A stretch of DNA of 56,181 nucleotides from an uncultured Bacteroidia bacterium (GCA_902762655.1 CACWOZ010000018.1:1-56181), one strand, 5' to 3'. Shown: positions 37,810 to 45,837, numbered from the stretch's first letter. Notes: a model not told the origin generated them from the sequence alone. Made by a program: numbers and translations.

Positions 37810-38184
37810 ATGCCGACAATTCAACAATTGGTTCGCAAAGGACGTGAGACTCTCGAAGTGAAGAGCAAGTCTCGCGCATTGGATGCGTGCCCTCAGAAGC
37901 GTGGCGTATGCGTCAGGGTGTATACTACTACCCCTAAGAAGCCTAACTCAGCAATGCGTAAGGTTGCCCGTGTACGTCTCTCCAACGCTAAAGAGGTGAA
38001 CGCCTACATCCCGGGTGAGGGCCACAACCTCCAGGAACACAGCATCGTGCTGGTCCGTGGTGGTCGTGTGAAGGACCTCCCTGGCGTACGTTACCACATC
38101 CTTCGCGGCGCTTTGGACACGGCTGGCGTAGAAGGCAGGACCCAGTCCCGCTCGCTCTACGGCGCCAAGAGGCCGAAGAAGTAG
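37810..38184 (+). CDS. rpsL: 30S ribosomal protein S12
   Basis: 124 residues with the invariant S12 segments: [49 protein letters not shown], and [17 protein letters not shown]. The lysine positions linked to streptomycin resistance (TTPKKPNS and [10 protein letters not shown]) are the wild-type residues. First gene of a str cluster but, unusually, not preceded by rpoBC in this window. Confidence 0.98.
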   Translation: MPTIQQLVRKGRETLEVKSKSRALDACPQKRGVCVRVYTTTPKKPNSAMRKVARVRLSNAKEVNAYIPGEGHNLQEHSIVLVRGGRVKDLPGVRYHILRGALDTAGVEGRTQSRSLYGAKRPKK

Positions 38185-38217
38185 CCGTCGGGTGTTTAAT
38201 CATTAATTTTTTCAGTT

Positions 38218-38684
38218 ATGAGAAAAGCAAAGCCTAAGAAGAGGATTCTACTTCCTGATCCCAAGTTCCACGACATCGAGGTCACTCGTTTCGTGAACAA
38301 CCTTATGTTGCAGGGGAAGAAGAGTATCGCGTATTCTATTTTTTACGATGCCATTGACATGGTAGGCGAGAAGATGAAGGATTCTCTCTCGATATTTGGA
38401 GGCAGGCTCTCGAGAACGTGACACCTCAGATCGAGGTTAAGTCACGCCGTATCGGTGGTGCCAACTTCCAGGTGCCGACAGAGTTGCGTCCGGAGCGTAA
38501 AGTATCTCTCGCAATGAAGAATATGATACAATTCGCCCGCAAGCGTTCCGGCCACTCGATGGCAGAGAAACTCGCTGCAGAAATCGTAGCGGGTTACAAC
38601 AATGAAGGTGGTGCATTCAAGCGTAAAGAGGATATGCACCGCATGGCAGAAGCCAACAAGGCATTCGCACACTTCCGTTTCTAG
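38218..38684 (+). CDS. rpsG: 30S ribosomal protein S7 with apparent 1-nt frameshift
   Basis: The reading frame from ATG 38218 ([15 protein letters not shown]) runs correctly to about residue 55 (GEKMKDS), then ends at 38421. The remaining S7 sequence ([20 protein letters not shown] to AFAHFRF) continues in another frame. Inserting one base near 38383-38390 (ATTCTCTCTCG) restores D-S[12 protein letters not shown] and a normal 156-residue S7. Since rpsG is essential and the site is a CT dinucleotide run, a sequencing or assembly error is most likely. It lies between rpsL and fusA as usual. Confidence 0.9.
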
Positions 38685-38703
38685 TTTTTGGTTAGTTAGT
38701 TAG

Positions 38704-40821
38704 ATGGCTGGAAGGGATTTACATTTTACCCGCAACATCGGCATCATGGCGCACATCGATGCCGGCAAGACCACGACCTCGGAGCGCATCCTGTTCTATA
38801 CGGGAAAGACTCACAAGATCGGGGAAGTGCACGATGGCGCCGCCACGATGGACTGGATGATCCAGGAGCAGGAGAGGGGTATCACTATCACCTCTGCTGC
38901 CACCACGGCTTTCTGGCATTACGCAGGGAAGGTCTTTCAGATAAACCTGATCGACACTCCCGGCCACGTGGACTTTACTGTCGAGGTGGAGCGTTCGCTC
39001 CGCGTGCTCGACGGCACTATCGCCACGTTCGATGCCGTAGGCAAGGTGCAGCCTCAGAGTGAGACTGTCTGGCGCCAGGCCGACAAATACGGTGTACCAA
39101 AGATTGCATACGTAAACAAGATGGACCGCGTGGGTGCGGACTTCCTCGGTTGTGTTGAGGATATCAAAAACAAACTGGGGGCCACGGCCGTACCTATCAG
39201 TCTCCCTATCGGCGGAGAAGAAACATTCGCCGGTATTGTTGACTTGATCTCACGCAAAGCGTACATCTACAATACCGGCGAAGACCTGGTAAATTATGAT
39301 GTACGCGAGGTGCCTGCAGAGATGCAGGAGGAGGTCGAAGTCTGGAGAGACCGTCTCGTAGAGGCTGCGGTTGACTGTGACGATTCACTGATGGAGAAGT
39401 ACTTCGAGGATCCTGCTTCCCTTACCGAGGAAGAGATCATCGCTGCGCTCCGCAAGGGAACGATCGAGATGAAGATCGTCCCTGCGACCTGCGGATCTTC
39501 CTACAAGAATAAGGGCATCCAGTTCCTCCTCGACGCGGTAGTCCGCTACCTTCCTTCTCCCTGGGATATCGGCAACACCAAAGCGACGAACACCCATAAC
39601 GGGCAGGAACTGGAACTTCAGCCCACCGCCCAGGGACCGTTCTGCGCACTCGTGTTCAAGATTGCAACCGATCCCTATGTAGGCCGTCTGGCTTATCTCA
39701 GGGCATATTCAGGTCACCTCGACGCCGGTTCGTACGTGGTCAACTCCCGTACGGGCAAGAAAGAGCGCGTGGCCAGACTCTATCAGATGCACTCCAATCA
39801 CCAGAATCCCATCGATTTCGTGGAGGCCGGAGACATCTGCGCCGCAGTAGGATTCAAGGACCTCCGCACGGGGGACACCATCTGCGACGAGAGCCACAAA
39901 CTTGCCCTGGAAACCATGGAATTCCCCGATCCCGTTATCGGTATCGCCATCGAGCCCAAGACCCAGCAGGATCTTGACAAGCTCGGAGTCGCCCTCGGAA
40001 AATTGGCGGAGGAGGATCCTACCTTCACCGTCAAGTCCGATGCGGAGACAGGCCAGACCATCATCAGCGGAATGGGAGAACTGCACCTCGATATCATCGT
40101 CGACCGTCTTCGCCGCGAGTTCGGTGTGGACATCAACCAGGGTGCACCCATGGTCAACTACAAAGAAGCGGTTACCACTACCACCCAGCTTCGCGAAGTA
40201 TTCAAGAAGCAGACGGGCGGCCGTGGAAAGTTTGCCGATATCATTGTTGAAATCGGTCCTGCGGATCCCGGCGTTACCGGACTTCAGTTCGAGAGCGCTG
40301 TCAAGGGTGGAAATGTTCCCAAGGAATTCATACCTTCCGTGCAGAAAGGCTTCGAGTCTGCAATGGCAAACGGCGTTCTCGCCGGCTACGAAGTGCAGAG
40401 CCTCAAGGTTACCCTGCTCGACGGTTCCTACCACCCTGTGGATTCAGACCAGTTATCATTCGAACTTGCAGGCCGCATGGCATTCAGGCACGCATGCCCG
40501 AAGTGCAATCCTGTTCTCCTGGAGCCTATCATGAGCCTCGAGGTGGTTACACCCGAAGACTATATGGGCGATATCGTCGGCGACCTCAACCGCCGCCGCG
40601 GCCAGATCGTGAACATGGACAGCACTGCCAACGGCGCAAGGATTATCAAGGCGTACGTTCCGCTCGCAGAGCAGTTCGGATACGTTACGGTGCTCCGTAC
40701 GCTGTCTTCCGGACGCGCTACTTCGACTATGACCTTCGACCACTACGATCCCGTTCCTGCGGCGATGGCGAAGGATATTATCGAAAAAAGTGGATATCGT
40801 CTGCCTTCAGATGACGAATAA
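38704..40821 (+). CDS. fusA: elongation factor G
   Basis: 705 residues with all G motifs: [15 protein letters not shown] (P-loop), [11 protein letters not shown] (switch), DTPGHVDFT and NKMDR, then domains II-V ending with [17 protein letters not shown]. The segment [16 protein letters not shown] has Lys where most EF-Gs have a small residue before VxPQSE, a minor difference. It sits in str-operon order after rpsG and 16 nt before rpsJ, supporting the main translational EF-G. Confidence 0.97.
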   Translation: MAGRDLHFTRNIGIMAHIDAGKTTTSERILFYTGKTHKIGEVHDGAATMDWMIQEQERGITITSAATTAFWHYAGKVFQINLIDTPGHVDFTVEVERSLRVLDGTIATFDAVGKVQPQSETVWRQADKYGVPKIAYVNKMDRVGADFLGCVEDIKNKLGATAVPISLPIGGEETFAGIVDLISRKAYIYNTGEDLVNYDVREVPAEMQEEVEVWRDRLVEAAVDCDDSLMEKYFEDPASLTEEEIIAALRKGTIEMKIVPATCGSSYKNKGIQFLLDAVVRYLPSPWDIGNTKATNTHNGQELELQPTAQGPFCALVFKIATDPYVGRLAYLRAYSGHLDAGSYVVNSRTGKKERVARLYQMHSNHQNPIDFVEAGDICAAVGFKDLRTGDTICDESHKLALETMEFPDPVIGIAIEPKTQQDLDKLGVALGKLAEEDPTFTVKSDAETGQTIISGMGELHLDIIVDRLRREFGVDINQGAPMVNYKEAVTTTTQLREVFKKQTGGRGKFADIIVEIGPADPGVTGLQFESAVKGGNVPKEFIPSVQKGFESAMANGVLAGYEVQSLKVTLLDGSYHPVDSDQLSFELAGRMAFRHACPKCNPVLLEPIMSLEVVTPEDYMGDIVGDLNRRRGQIVNMDSTANGARIIKAYVPLAEQFGYVTVLRTLSSGRATSTMTFDHYDPVPAAMAKDIIEKSGYRLPSDDE

Positions 40822-40837
40822 TTTATAAATTTGCAAT

Positions 40838-41143
40838 ATGAGCCAAAAAATCAGAATTAAACTCAAGTCTTTCGATCACATGCTCGTGGACAAGTCCGCA
40901 GCAAAGATCGTTGAGACCGTGAAGTCTACCGGTGCGCGGGTAATCGGTCCTATTCCGCTTCCTACGAACAAGAAGATATTCACTGTGAACCGCTCGACCT
41001 TCGTAAACAAGAAGGCCCGCGAGCAGTTCGAGCTCGATTCATACCGCAGGCTGCTCGACATCGAGGACTCCAACGGCAAGACTGTTGACGCTCTCATGAA
41101 GCTCGAACTCCCCTCCGGTGTTGAGGTTGAGATCAAGGTCTGA
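40838..41143 (+). CDS. rpsJ: 30S ribosomal protein S10
   Basis: 101 residues matching S10 throughout: [37 protein letters not shown] and [20 protein letters not shown]. In Bacteroidales rpsJ usually continues into rplC and the S10 operon; here a tRNA, terminator and repeats follow instead. Confidence 0.98.
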   Translation: MSQKIRIKLKSFDHMLVDKSAAKIVETVKSTGARVIGPIPLPTNKKIFTVNRSTFVNKKAREQFELDSYRRLLDIEDSNGKTVDALMKLELPSGVEVEIKV

Positions 41144-41183
41144 CGCTCCTGAATGACGTCGCGCCCGGGTTTTCGGGCACCAA

Positions 41184-41258
41184 GGTCCCGTAGCTCAGTT
41201 GGTTAGAGCAACTGACTCATAATCAGTGGGTCGCAGGTTCAAGTCTCTGCCGGGACCA
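41184..41258 (+). tRNA. tRNA-Met (anticodon CAT)
   Basis: Cloverleaf: acceptor GGTCCCG (41184-41190) with CGGGACC (41251-41257), D-arm GCTC/GAGC, anticodon arm ACTGA-CTCATAA-TCAGT with CAT, and discriminator A. CCA is not encoded. Six rather than five nucleotides separate the TTCAAGT loop from the acceptor strand (CTCTGC), so the T-arm has one extra base: either an 8-nt loop or an indel. An Ile2 (lysidine) identity cannot be fully excluded, but elongator Met is more likely. Confidence 0.9.
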
Positions 41259-41259
41259 C

Positions 41260-41290
41260 AAAAACGGTCGGCAAACAGCCGGCCGTTTTT
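41260..41290 (+). terminator. intrinsic terminator after tRNA-Met
   Basis: A 13-bp stem (41260-41272 with 41278-41290, one T-G pair), AAACA loop and five T residues in the right arm. Begins two bases after the tRNA. Confidence 0.85.
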
Positions 41291-41323
41291 GCGTTTCAAA
41301 GGCCATCGCATTCGCGGTGGCCC

Positions 41324-41367
41324 TTTGCTGTCCCTGGTCTTTTGCTGTCCCTGGTCTTTTGCGGTCC
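41324..41367 (+). repeat. 17-bp short tandem repeat
   Basis: TTTGCTGTCCCTGGTC occurs twice with a 17-bp period, then a partial third copy (TTTTGCGGTCC) leads into the 52-bp array. Confidence 0.65.
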
Positions 41368-41627
41368 GACCTGCTGCATTTTCGCCAGATTTTGCTCCGG
41401 GTTCCGGTTTGTAGAGGTGGACCTGCTGTGTTTTCGCCCGTTTTTGCTCCAGGTCCGGGTCTGCAAAGGTGGACCTGCTGCATTTTCTCCAAATTTTGCT
41501 CCAGGTCCCGGCCTGCAAAGGTGGACCTGCTGCGTTTTCGCCCGTTTTTGCTCCAGGTCCCGGCCTGTAGAGGGGGACCTGCTGCATTTTCGCCAGTTTT
41601 CGCTCCAGGTCCGGGCTTTTTCAAGGA
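41368..41627 (+). repeat. tandem array, 52-bp period, about five copies
   Basis: GACCTGCTG recurs at 41368, 41420, 41472, 41524 and 41576, an exact 52-bp period. Each unit reads roughly GACCTGCTGCATTTTCGCC, a TTTTTGCTCCAGGTCC core, and a GGCCTGCAAAGGTG-like end, with scattered substitutions. There are no unique spacers, so this is not CRISPR. A lone similar copy lies beyond the phosphatase gene at 42413-42460, ending in the same TTTTTCAAGG. Confidence 0.9.
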
Positions 41628-41641
41628 AGGAGGGGAATTGC

Positions 41642-41649
41642 TATATTTG
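41642..41649 (+). promoter_or_regulatory. -7 promoter box for the tyrosine phosphatase gene
   Basis: TATATTTG, a perfect TAnnTTTG, lies 30 nt before ATG 41680, just after the repeat array. Confidence 0.65.
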
Positions 41650-41679
41650 CATAAAGAATCCATCAAGGCCAGATTGTTT

Positions 41680-42237
41680 ATGAAAAAGATAGTATTCGTC
41701 TGCCACGGAAATATCTGCCGGAGCCCGATGGCGGAGTTCGTGATGAAAAAACTGGTGAAGGATGCCGGCAGGGAGAAGGAATTTGAAATAGAGTCAATGG
41801 CGGTGTCCGGAGAGGAGTGGGGAAACCCGATATACCCGCCGGCAAAAGCCAAGATGCGGGAGCACGGGATTCCTTTCGGGGATCACCGGGCCCACAGGAT
41901 TACGCCGCAGGAGTTCGCTGCCGCAGACCTCGTAGTAATTATGGATGAATCCAACCGTCGGCTACTCAACCGTATTGTCGGCGGCGCACTCGATACTCCC
42001 TCTTCAAATCCCAAAGACCCCCAGAACGCCAACACCGGTTCCTCAGAATTCCGGAAAAGTGTGGCAGGTGGGAAAGGCGTGACCGGCAACGGATTGAATA
42101 CCAATTGTAAAGTAATAAAGATGATGGAATTCGCCGGTCAGGACCGTGATGTGGCAGATCCGTGGTATACCGGGGATTTCGAGTCGACTTATCGCGACAT
42201 CTATACAGCCTGCAGAGCGCTACTTGCCATTTTATAG
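41680..42237 (+). CDS. low-molecular-weight protein-tyrosine-phosphatase
   Basis: 185 residues. The P-loop VCHGNICRSPMAEF (CX5R) opens the protein and the general acid is in DPWYTGDFESTY near the C-terminus. Between LLNRIVGG and KVIKMMEF lies an insert of about 40 residues (Asn, Pro, Ser, Gly and Lys rich) not expected in the 155-residue family. Start ATG 41680 follows the -7 box; the longer upstream frame only translates the 52-bp repeats. Such phosphatases often reverse tyrosine kinases of capsule export, but no wzc gene is near. Confidence 0.9.
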   Translation: MKKIVFVCHGNICRSPMAEFVMKKLVKDAGREKEFEIESMAVSGEEWGNPIYPPAKAKMREHGIPFGDHRAHRITPQEFAAADLVVIMDESNRRLLNRIVGGALDTPSSNPKDPQNANTGSSEFRKSVAGGKGVTGNGLNTNCKVIKMMEFAGQDRDVADPWYTGDFESTYRDIYTACRALLAIL

Positions 42238-42252
42238 ATTGTGTCGCCCTGC

Positions 42253-42289
42253 CGTACAAGGTCTCTTCACGTGGTGGGGACCTTGTACG
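42253..42289 (+). terminator. inverted repeat downstream of the phosphatase gene
   Basis: CGTACAAGGTC (42253-42263) and GACCTTGTACG (42279-42289) form a perfect 11-bp stem with a 15-nt loop, 15 nt past the stop. The tail is not T-rich, so termination is uncertain. Beyond it, 42290-42412 shows nothing recognisable. Confidence 0.5.
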
Positions 42290-42412
42290 CTTTCGGATCT
42301 TGGCGGTGCTCTTCCGCGGAGATTGTCCGTGGCGAATTGCCGGGCGACCGCGTCCGGCCGGTCTTTGCAGACAGCCCCGCTTTCTGCAAATCAGGGCTTC
42401 CTACAGACGTTT

Positions 42413-42460
42413 TGCTGCATTTTCGGCTGTTTTTGCTCCAGGTCCAGGCTTTTTTCAAGG
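42413..42460 (+). repeat. solitary copy of the 52-bp repeat
   Basis: TGCTGCATTTTCGGCTGTTT, then TTGCTCCAGGTCCAGG and TTTTTCAAGG, match the last unit of the array at 41576-41625 in the same orientation. With the array it brackets the phosphatase gene. Confidence 0.75.
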
Positions 42461-42478
42461 TTTATGGATGGAGGGGCG

Positions 42479-42510
42479 AAAAAAACGCTGCCCTTATCGG
42501 GACAGCGTTT
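42479..42510 (-). terminator. intrinsic terminator overlapping the ohrR 3' end
   Basis: On the minus strand AAACGCTG-t-CCC pairs with GGGCAGCGTTT and runs into seven T residues (42485-42479). The ohrR stop codon is in the loop, so the terminator stem is partly coding. Confidence 0.8.
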
Positions 42511-42934
42511 CGATAATGTCGTCCAGGGTTGAAAAGAGCCCCGTGGCGGCATTGGGGGTGAGGCTGCGGCAGGGGCTGAGGGCCCCTGCGAGCCCCTCGG
42601 GCACCGACGAGGCCGCGGCCTCCAGGGCCCTCCCCGCGGCGGTCAGCCGCACCAGCACCTTCCGCCCGTCGGCCTCGTCGCGCAGCCTCTCTACGAACCC
42701 TTCCGTCTCCATCCGCTTCAGAAGCGGCGTCACGGTATTGGTTTCCAGGTAGAGCCGCTTCGCAATATCATTAACCGGCTGGCCGTCCTTCTCCCACAGC
42801 ACCATCATCACCAGATACTGCGGATAAGTCAGCCCCAACTTGCTCAACAGCGGCGTATAAGCCTGCATGATGAGCCGGGAAGCCGTGTAAAGACGGAAGC
42901 ATAACTGCTTGTCGAGTCGGAGAGAATCTTCCAT
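42494..42934 (-). CDS. ohrR: OhrR/MarR family peroxide-sensing repressor
   Basis: 146 residues from ATG 42934, which overlaps the gpx stop (TGATG). A conserved Cys lies in LDKQLCFRLYTASR, the position of the reactive cysteine of OhrR. The winged helix follows (LTYPQYLVMMVLWEKDGQPV, DIAKRLYLETNTVTPLLKRM, DEADGRKVLVRLT). Upon oxidation by organic peroxides OhrR releases DNA. A longer upstream frame would overlap gpx heavily and is not needed. Two matching palindromes at the operon promoter (43731-43782) are its likely operators. Confidence 0.85.
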   Translation of the reverse strand: MEDSLRLDKQLCFRLYTASRLIMQAYTPLLSKLGLTYPQYLVMMVLWEKDGQPVNDIAKRLYLETNTVTPLLKRMETEGFVERLRDEADGRKVLVRLTAAGRALEAAASSVPEGLAGALSPCRSLTPNAATGLFSTLDDIIETLSR

Positions 42935-43476
42935 CAGAGAACAGCCTCTATATCCTTCTCGAAATCCTTGGGCTCTGTGGTAGGCGCGAAACGCTTCACC
43001 GTTGCACCATCGCGCGCGATGAGGAACTTTGTGAAGTTCCAACGGATGTCGCTCTCCTTCTGATAGGTCTTGCTGATGCCCTTGAGCATCTTCCCTGTAG
43101 CCTTTGCCTTCAGCCCGTGATACTCCTCGGTAGGAGCGGCGGCCTTCAGGAAGGTGAACACAGGATGCTCGTTCGCACCGTTCACCTCGATCTTGCTCAT
43201 CAAGGGGAAAGTCACACCATGGTTGATGCGGCAGAATTCGGCAATCTCCTCATTGCTGCCCGGCTCCTGATGTGCGAACTGGTCGCAGGGGAAGCCTATG
43301 ATAACAAGACCACGGTCTTTATACTTTTGATAAAGAGCCTCGAGGCCATCGTACTGGGGAGTAAAGCCGCACTTGCTGGCGGTATTGACAATAAGCATGG
43401 GCTTGCCTTCGTACTGTGCGAAGTCCACCTCGGTGCCCTTATTGTTCAGGGCCTTCAAATCATAAATCGTAGCCAT
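42934..43476 (-). CDS. glutathione peroxidase family thiol peroxidase
   Basis: 180 residues. Motifs: NTASKCGFTPQY with the peroxidatic Cys, GFPCDQF with the second conserved Cys, and WNFTKFLI with the catalytic Trp and Asn. The Cys (not selenocysteine) form in bacteria normally uses thioredoxin. It overlaps ohrR by 1 nt and lies 7 nt after a ferritin-like ORF, forming an oxidative-stress operon. Confidence 0.94.
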   Translation of the reverse strand: MATIYDLKALNNKGTEVDFAQYEGKPMLIVNTASKCGFTPQYDGLEALYQKYKDRGLVIIGFPCDQFAHQEPGSNEEIAEFCRINHGVTFPLMSKIEVNGANEHPVFTFLKAAAPTEEYHGLKAKATGKMLKGISKTYQKESDIRWNFTKFLIARDGATVKRFAPTTEPKDFEKDIEAVL

Positions 43477-43483
43477 AGTTATA

Positions 43484-43711
43484 CTAAAGTTGTTTTACCA
43501 GCCAGTTCTGAAGACCGATTTTCTCGATGAGTTCAAGCTGCTCCTGCATCCAGAACATATCCTCTTCCTCGTCAAGAGCATATTTCTCGGCGAGTTTGCT
43601 GAAGCCCTGGGATGCGAAAAGCTGGCTCTGAACTTTGTGTGCACGGCTCTGGGTTGCGAGTCCGGTTGCGTAGGCCTGAAGAACCTGGATTGATTTCTGC
43701 TTATCTATAAT
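43484..43711 (-). CDS. ferritin-like two-helix ORF without ATG
   Basis: An open frame of about 75 codons between the operon promoter and gpx. The product (KQKSIQVLQAYATGLATQSR, FASQGFSKLAEKYALDEEED, MQEQLELIEKIGLQNW in sequence) resembles helices A and B of a bacterioferritin. The usual first-helix Glu and the ExxH ligand positions are not conserved, and the second half of the family is missing. There is no in-frame ATG, GTG or TTG before the homology; ATT at 43711 is the only plausible start after the in-frame stop at 43721. It may be a real small protein with an ATT start or a decaying ferritin gene. Confidence 0.5.
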   Translation of the reverse strand: MIDKQKSIQVLQAYATGLATQSRAHKVQSQLFASQGFSKLAEKYALDEEEDMFWMQEQLELIEKIGLQNWLVKQL

Positions 43712-43730
43712 CGTATGTGTTTAATAATTT

Positions 43731-43782
43731 ATATCGTTTGCGACACAAAGGTAAGAAAAATATTTTATATCGCAAGCGATAT
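43731..43782 (-). promoter_or_regulatory. OhrR-type operators around the peroxidase operon promoter
   Basis: Minus strand: TTG (43775-43773), 19-nt spacer, TACCTTTG (43753-43746), a consensus promoter. The -33 TTG lies inside a perfect palindrome ATATCGC-AA-GCGATAT (43767-43782, plus strand). A second, imperfect copy ATATCGTTTGCGACAC (43731-43746) overlaps the transcription start. The two centres are 36 bp apart. Placement fits repression by the operon's own OhrR. The first palindrome also lies just upstream of the divergent acyltransferase promoter. Confidence 0.75.
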
Positions 43783-43791
43783 TTTAAAAAA

Positions 43792-43821
43792 TTGCACAAA
43801 AAATAAAAAACCGTACCTTTA
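43792..43821 (+). promoter_or_regulatory. acyltransferase promoter (TTG-N19-TACCTTTA)
   Basis: TTG at 43792-43794, 19 nt, TACCTTTA at 43814-43821. The -7 box ends 4 nt before ATG 43826, implying a leaderless mRNA. Confidence 0.6.
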
Positions 43822-43825
43822 TAAT

Positions 43826-44980
43826 ATGAATGACAAACGCGAAATCTGGGTGGACTGGCTGCGGGTAATCGCCTGCTTTATGGTAATGGTCGTCCACAGT
43901 ACCGAACCTTTCTATTTAAATGACGGCAGTCTGGTCCTCACCCCCGGCGATGCCTTCTGGGCCTCTTTCTTCGATTCCCTGGTGCGTTGCTGCGTGCCTC
44001 TTTTCGCGGTTGCATCCAGTTATCTGCTCTTCCCCCTGCGCTACAGCACCGGCGAGTTCCTCCGTCGCAGGGCCGTGCGAGTCCTGATTCCGCTGGCGAT
44101 ATGGTCGCTCGTATACGCTTTCTGGTGGGGGAATCCCGCAGAGAACCTCAAGGGCCTGCTTGTCAACTTCAATTATGCCGCCGGCCACCTCTGGTTTGTA
44201 TATATGCTGCTGGGAGTGTATCTGCTGATGCCTCTGCTCTCCCCGTGGGCGGAAAAAGTAAGCCGCAGGGAACTCACCGTCTATCTCTGCATCTGGCTCT
44301 TCACCACCACCTTCCCCATGCTGAGAGATTTGCTGGACGGAGGGCATCAGGCCATAGTGACAGGGGCCACGGGGCTTCCCAGGCAGGCGCTGTATCCTCT
44401 TTGGGGCGAGGCCAGCTGGAACTCCTACGGCACCTTCTATTATATAAGCGGATTCATCGGTTATCTGCTACTTGGCCTCTACTTCCGGCGTTTCGTGGGA
44501 GACCTATCCTGGAAGAAGACCCTCGCCATCAGTATCCCGGCTTTCCTGGCAGGCTTCGCCATCACCTTCGGCGGATTCTTCCGCAGGCTGATGGCCACTG
44601 CCGCAGACATTTTCCCCGTGCAGGGACCGATAGACTATGCCGTACAGTGGGAGACCACCTGGACCTTTGATTCCACGGGGGTGGTGCTGATGACCATAGG
44701 CTGCATCCTTCTGCTGCGGAAGATCAAATCCGACGGAGCATTCTACAGGCGCATAGTATTGCCCGTTTCGCAGGCGAGTTATGGCATGTATCTGGCTCAT
44801 ATGCTGGTACTTGCAGCCTACTCCTCACTCTTCCGCAACTCTCTTGGCACAGGCGGCAGCGCCCTTTGGGTTACCCCCGTGGAGATTCTGCTCACGGCCG
44901 TCTGCTCATATGTAACGGTGGCACTTGCGGCAGTGCTTGTCCGCCGCATTCCCAAGGTCGGGAAAATACTGATGGGTTAG
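43826..44980 (+). CDS. acyltransferase family 3 membrane protein
   Basis: 384 residues with about ten membrane helices. It opens EIWVDWLRVIACFMVMVVHS, the family 3 acyltransferase signature with the catalytic His in VVHS. Later features are GHLWFVYMLLGVYLLMP and SYGMYLAHMLVL. Such proteins O-acetylate or succinylate surface polysaccharides. ATG 43826 is chosen because an upstream frame from 43715 passes through the promoter. Its stop overlaps the convergent PorV-like gene by 4 nt. Confidence 0.9.
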   Translation: MNDKREIWVDWLRVIACFMVMVVHSTEPFYLNDGSLVLTPGDAFWASFFDSLVRCCVPLFAVASSYLLFPLRYSTGEFLRRRAVRVLIPLAIWSLVYAFWWGNPAENLKGLLVNFNYAAGHLWFVYMLLGVYLLMPLLSPWAEKVSRRELTVYLCIWLFTTTFPMLRDLLDGGHQAIVTGATGLPRQALYPLWGEASWNSYGTFYYISGFIGYLLLGLYFRRFVGDLSWKKTLAISIPAFLAGFAITFGGFFRRLMATAADIFPVQGPIDYAVQWETTWTFDSTGVVLMTIGCILLLRKIKSDGAFYRRIVLPVSQASYGMYLAHMLVLAAYSSLFRNSLGTGGSALWVTPVEILLTAVCSYVTVALAAVLVRRIPKVGKILMG

Positions 44981-45837
44981 AACCTGACTCCGGCGCAGAT
45001 GCTGAAACTGTTCTGCAGGACCTCGGAGGCGAATAGATAGGCGGCATCTAGGGTGAATTCTCCGAGGCGCACCCCAAGCCCGATCGAGGCGAAGTCCGGT
45101 ATTATGCTATCGCCGCCGTAGTGATATCCGGCGCGAACCGCGACCAACCCTTCGTACCATCCTTCTACACCGAGGCCTGCGGCCAGATTCCCGCTGAAAT
45201 AATAGTCTCCTTTCACGCGGGCGGCGAGGCTGATTTTGTCAAATTCATACAGATATCCGCATCCGAGCGTGACAGCAGAAGGCAGATTGAACTTGCCTGT
45301 GCTTTCCGACTCCACCTGTCCGCCGAGGGAAGTCACCCCGGCCGCGAAGTCAAGCGCGTCCACCTTGCCGGCCACGAATAAATCCGCCGCCACGGCATTG
45401 TTGGAATAGTTGCTGAGCAGTTGCTCTTTGGCATATTTCACATTGACTCCGGCTGCGATTACGGGAGAGATGGCATAGGAAACCCCGGCATTTACCAGAA
45501 TCTCGCTCGGCGTAAAACGCTCCCCGGTAATCTCGTCTCCGGTGCCCCTGGTGAACCCCAGCGATGCTCCGAATCTGCCGTAGGTGCCGGCCACTCCGCC
45601 GCTTACGTACTGAGTGCCGCCAAAATCCGGCATATAACTTTCGTAGGCTACCCCGGCCGCCAATTTGGTGCCGCTCAAAGGCAGGATTGCAGCCCCGGGA
45701 ATCCTGGTGCTTCCCATCGCGACAGACGAAGGGTTGAAGTCCATCTGCATAAAGGGAAGCGCCTCGGAAACGAGCTCCTGGGCGGAAGCAGTGAGGCATA
45801 TGATGCCGGAAAGAATGGTCAGGGATATCTTTTTCAT
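44977..45837 (-). CDS. PorV/PorQ-like outer-membrane barrel
   Basis: 286 residues with a signal peptide ending TASAQ. It has the PorV/UPF0164-like plan: FMQMDFNPSSVAMGSTRIPG at the start, repeated amphipathic strands, AVTLGCGYLYEF, and a terminal aromatic strand ICAGVRF. PorV shuttles cargo of the type IX secretion system. It begins by overlapping the stop of a T9SS-cargo protease gene (ATGA), suggesting a dedicated partner. Confidence 0.75.
   Translation of the reverse strand: MKKISLTILSGIICLTASAQELVSEALPFMQMDFNPSSVAMGSTRIPGAAILPLSGTKLAAGVAYESYMPDFGGTQYVSGGVAGTYGRFGASLGFTRGTGDEITGERFTPSEILVNAGVSYAISPVIAAGVNVKYAKEQLLSNYSNNAVAADLFVAGKVDALDFAAGVTSLGGQVESESTGKFNLPSAVTLGCGYLYEFDKISLAARVKGDYYFSGNLAAGLGVEGWYEGLVAVRAGYHYGGDSIIPDFASIGLGVRLGEFTLDAAYLFASEVLQNSFSICAGVRF

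Noticed and set aside
38375-38425. Programmed ribosomal frameshift in rpsG
   Set aside because: There is no slippery heptamer or downstream structure, and no known precedent for S7; an indel error is simpler.
41368-41627. CRISPR array
   Set aside because: Units are contiguous, 52 bp apart, with no unique spacers of constant length and no cas genes in the window.
41317-41679. N-terminal extension of the tyrosine phosphatase frame
   Set aside because: It only translates the 17-bp and 52-bp repeats and lies upstream of a good -7 box; the family begins at ATG 41680.
42494-43042. Longer OhrR start at 43042
   Set aside because: It would overlap gpx by over 100 nt and adds residues with no similarity; ATG 42934 with TGATG coupling is better.
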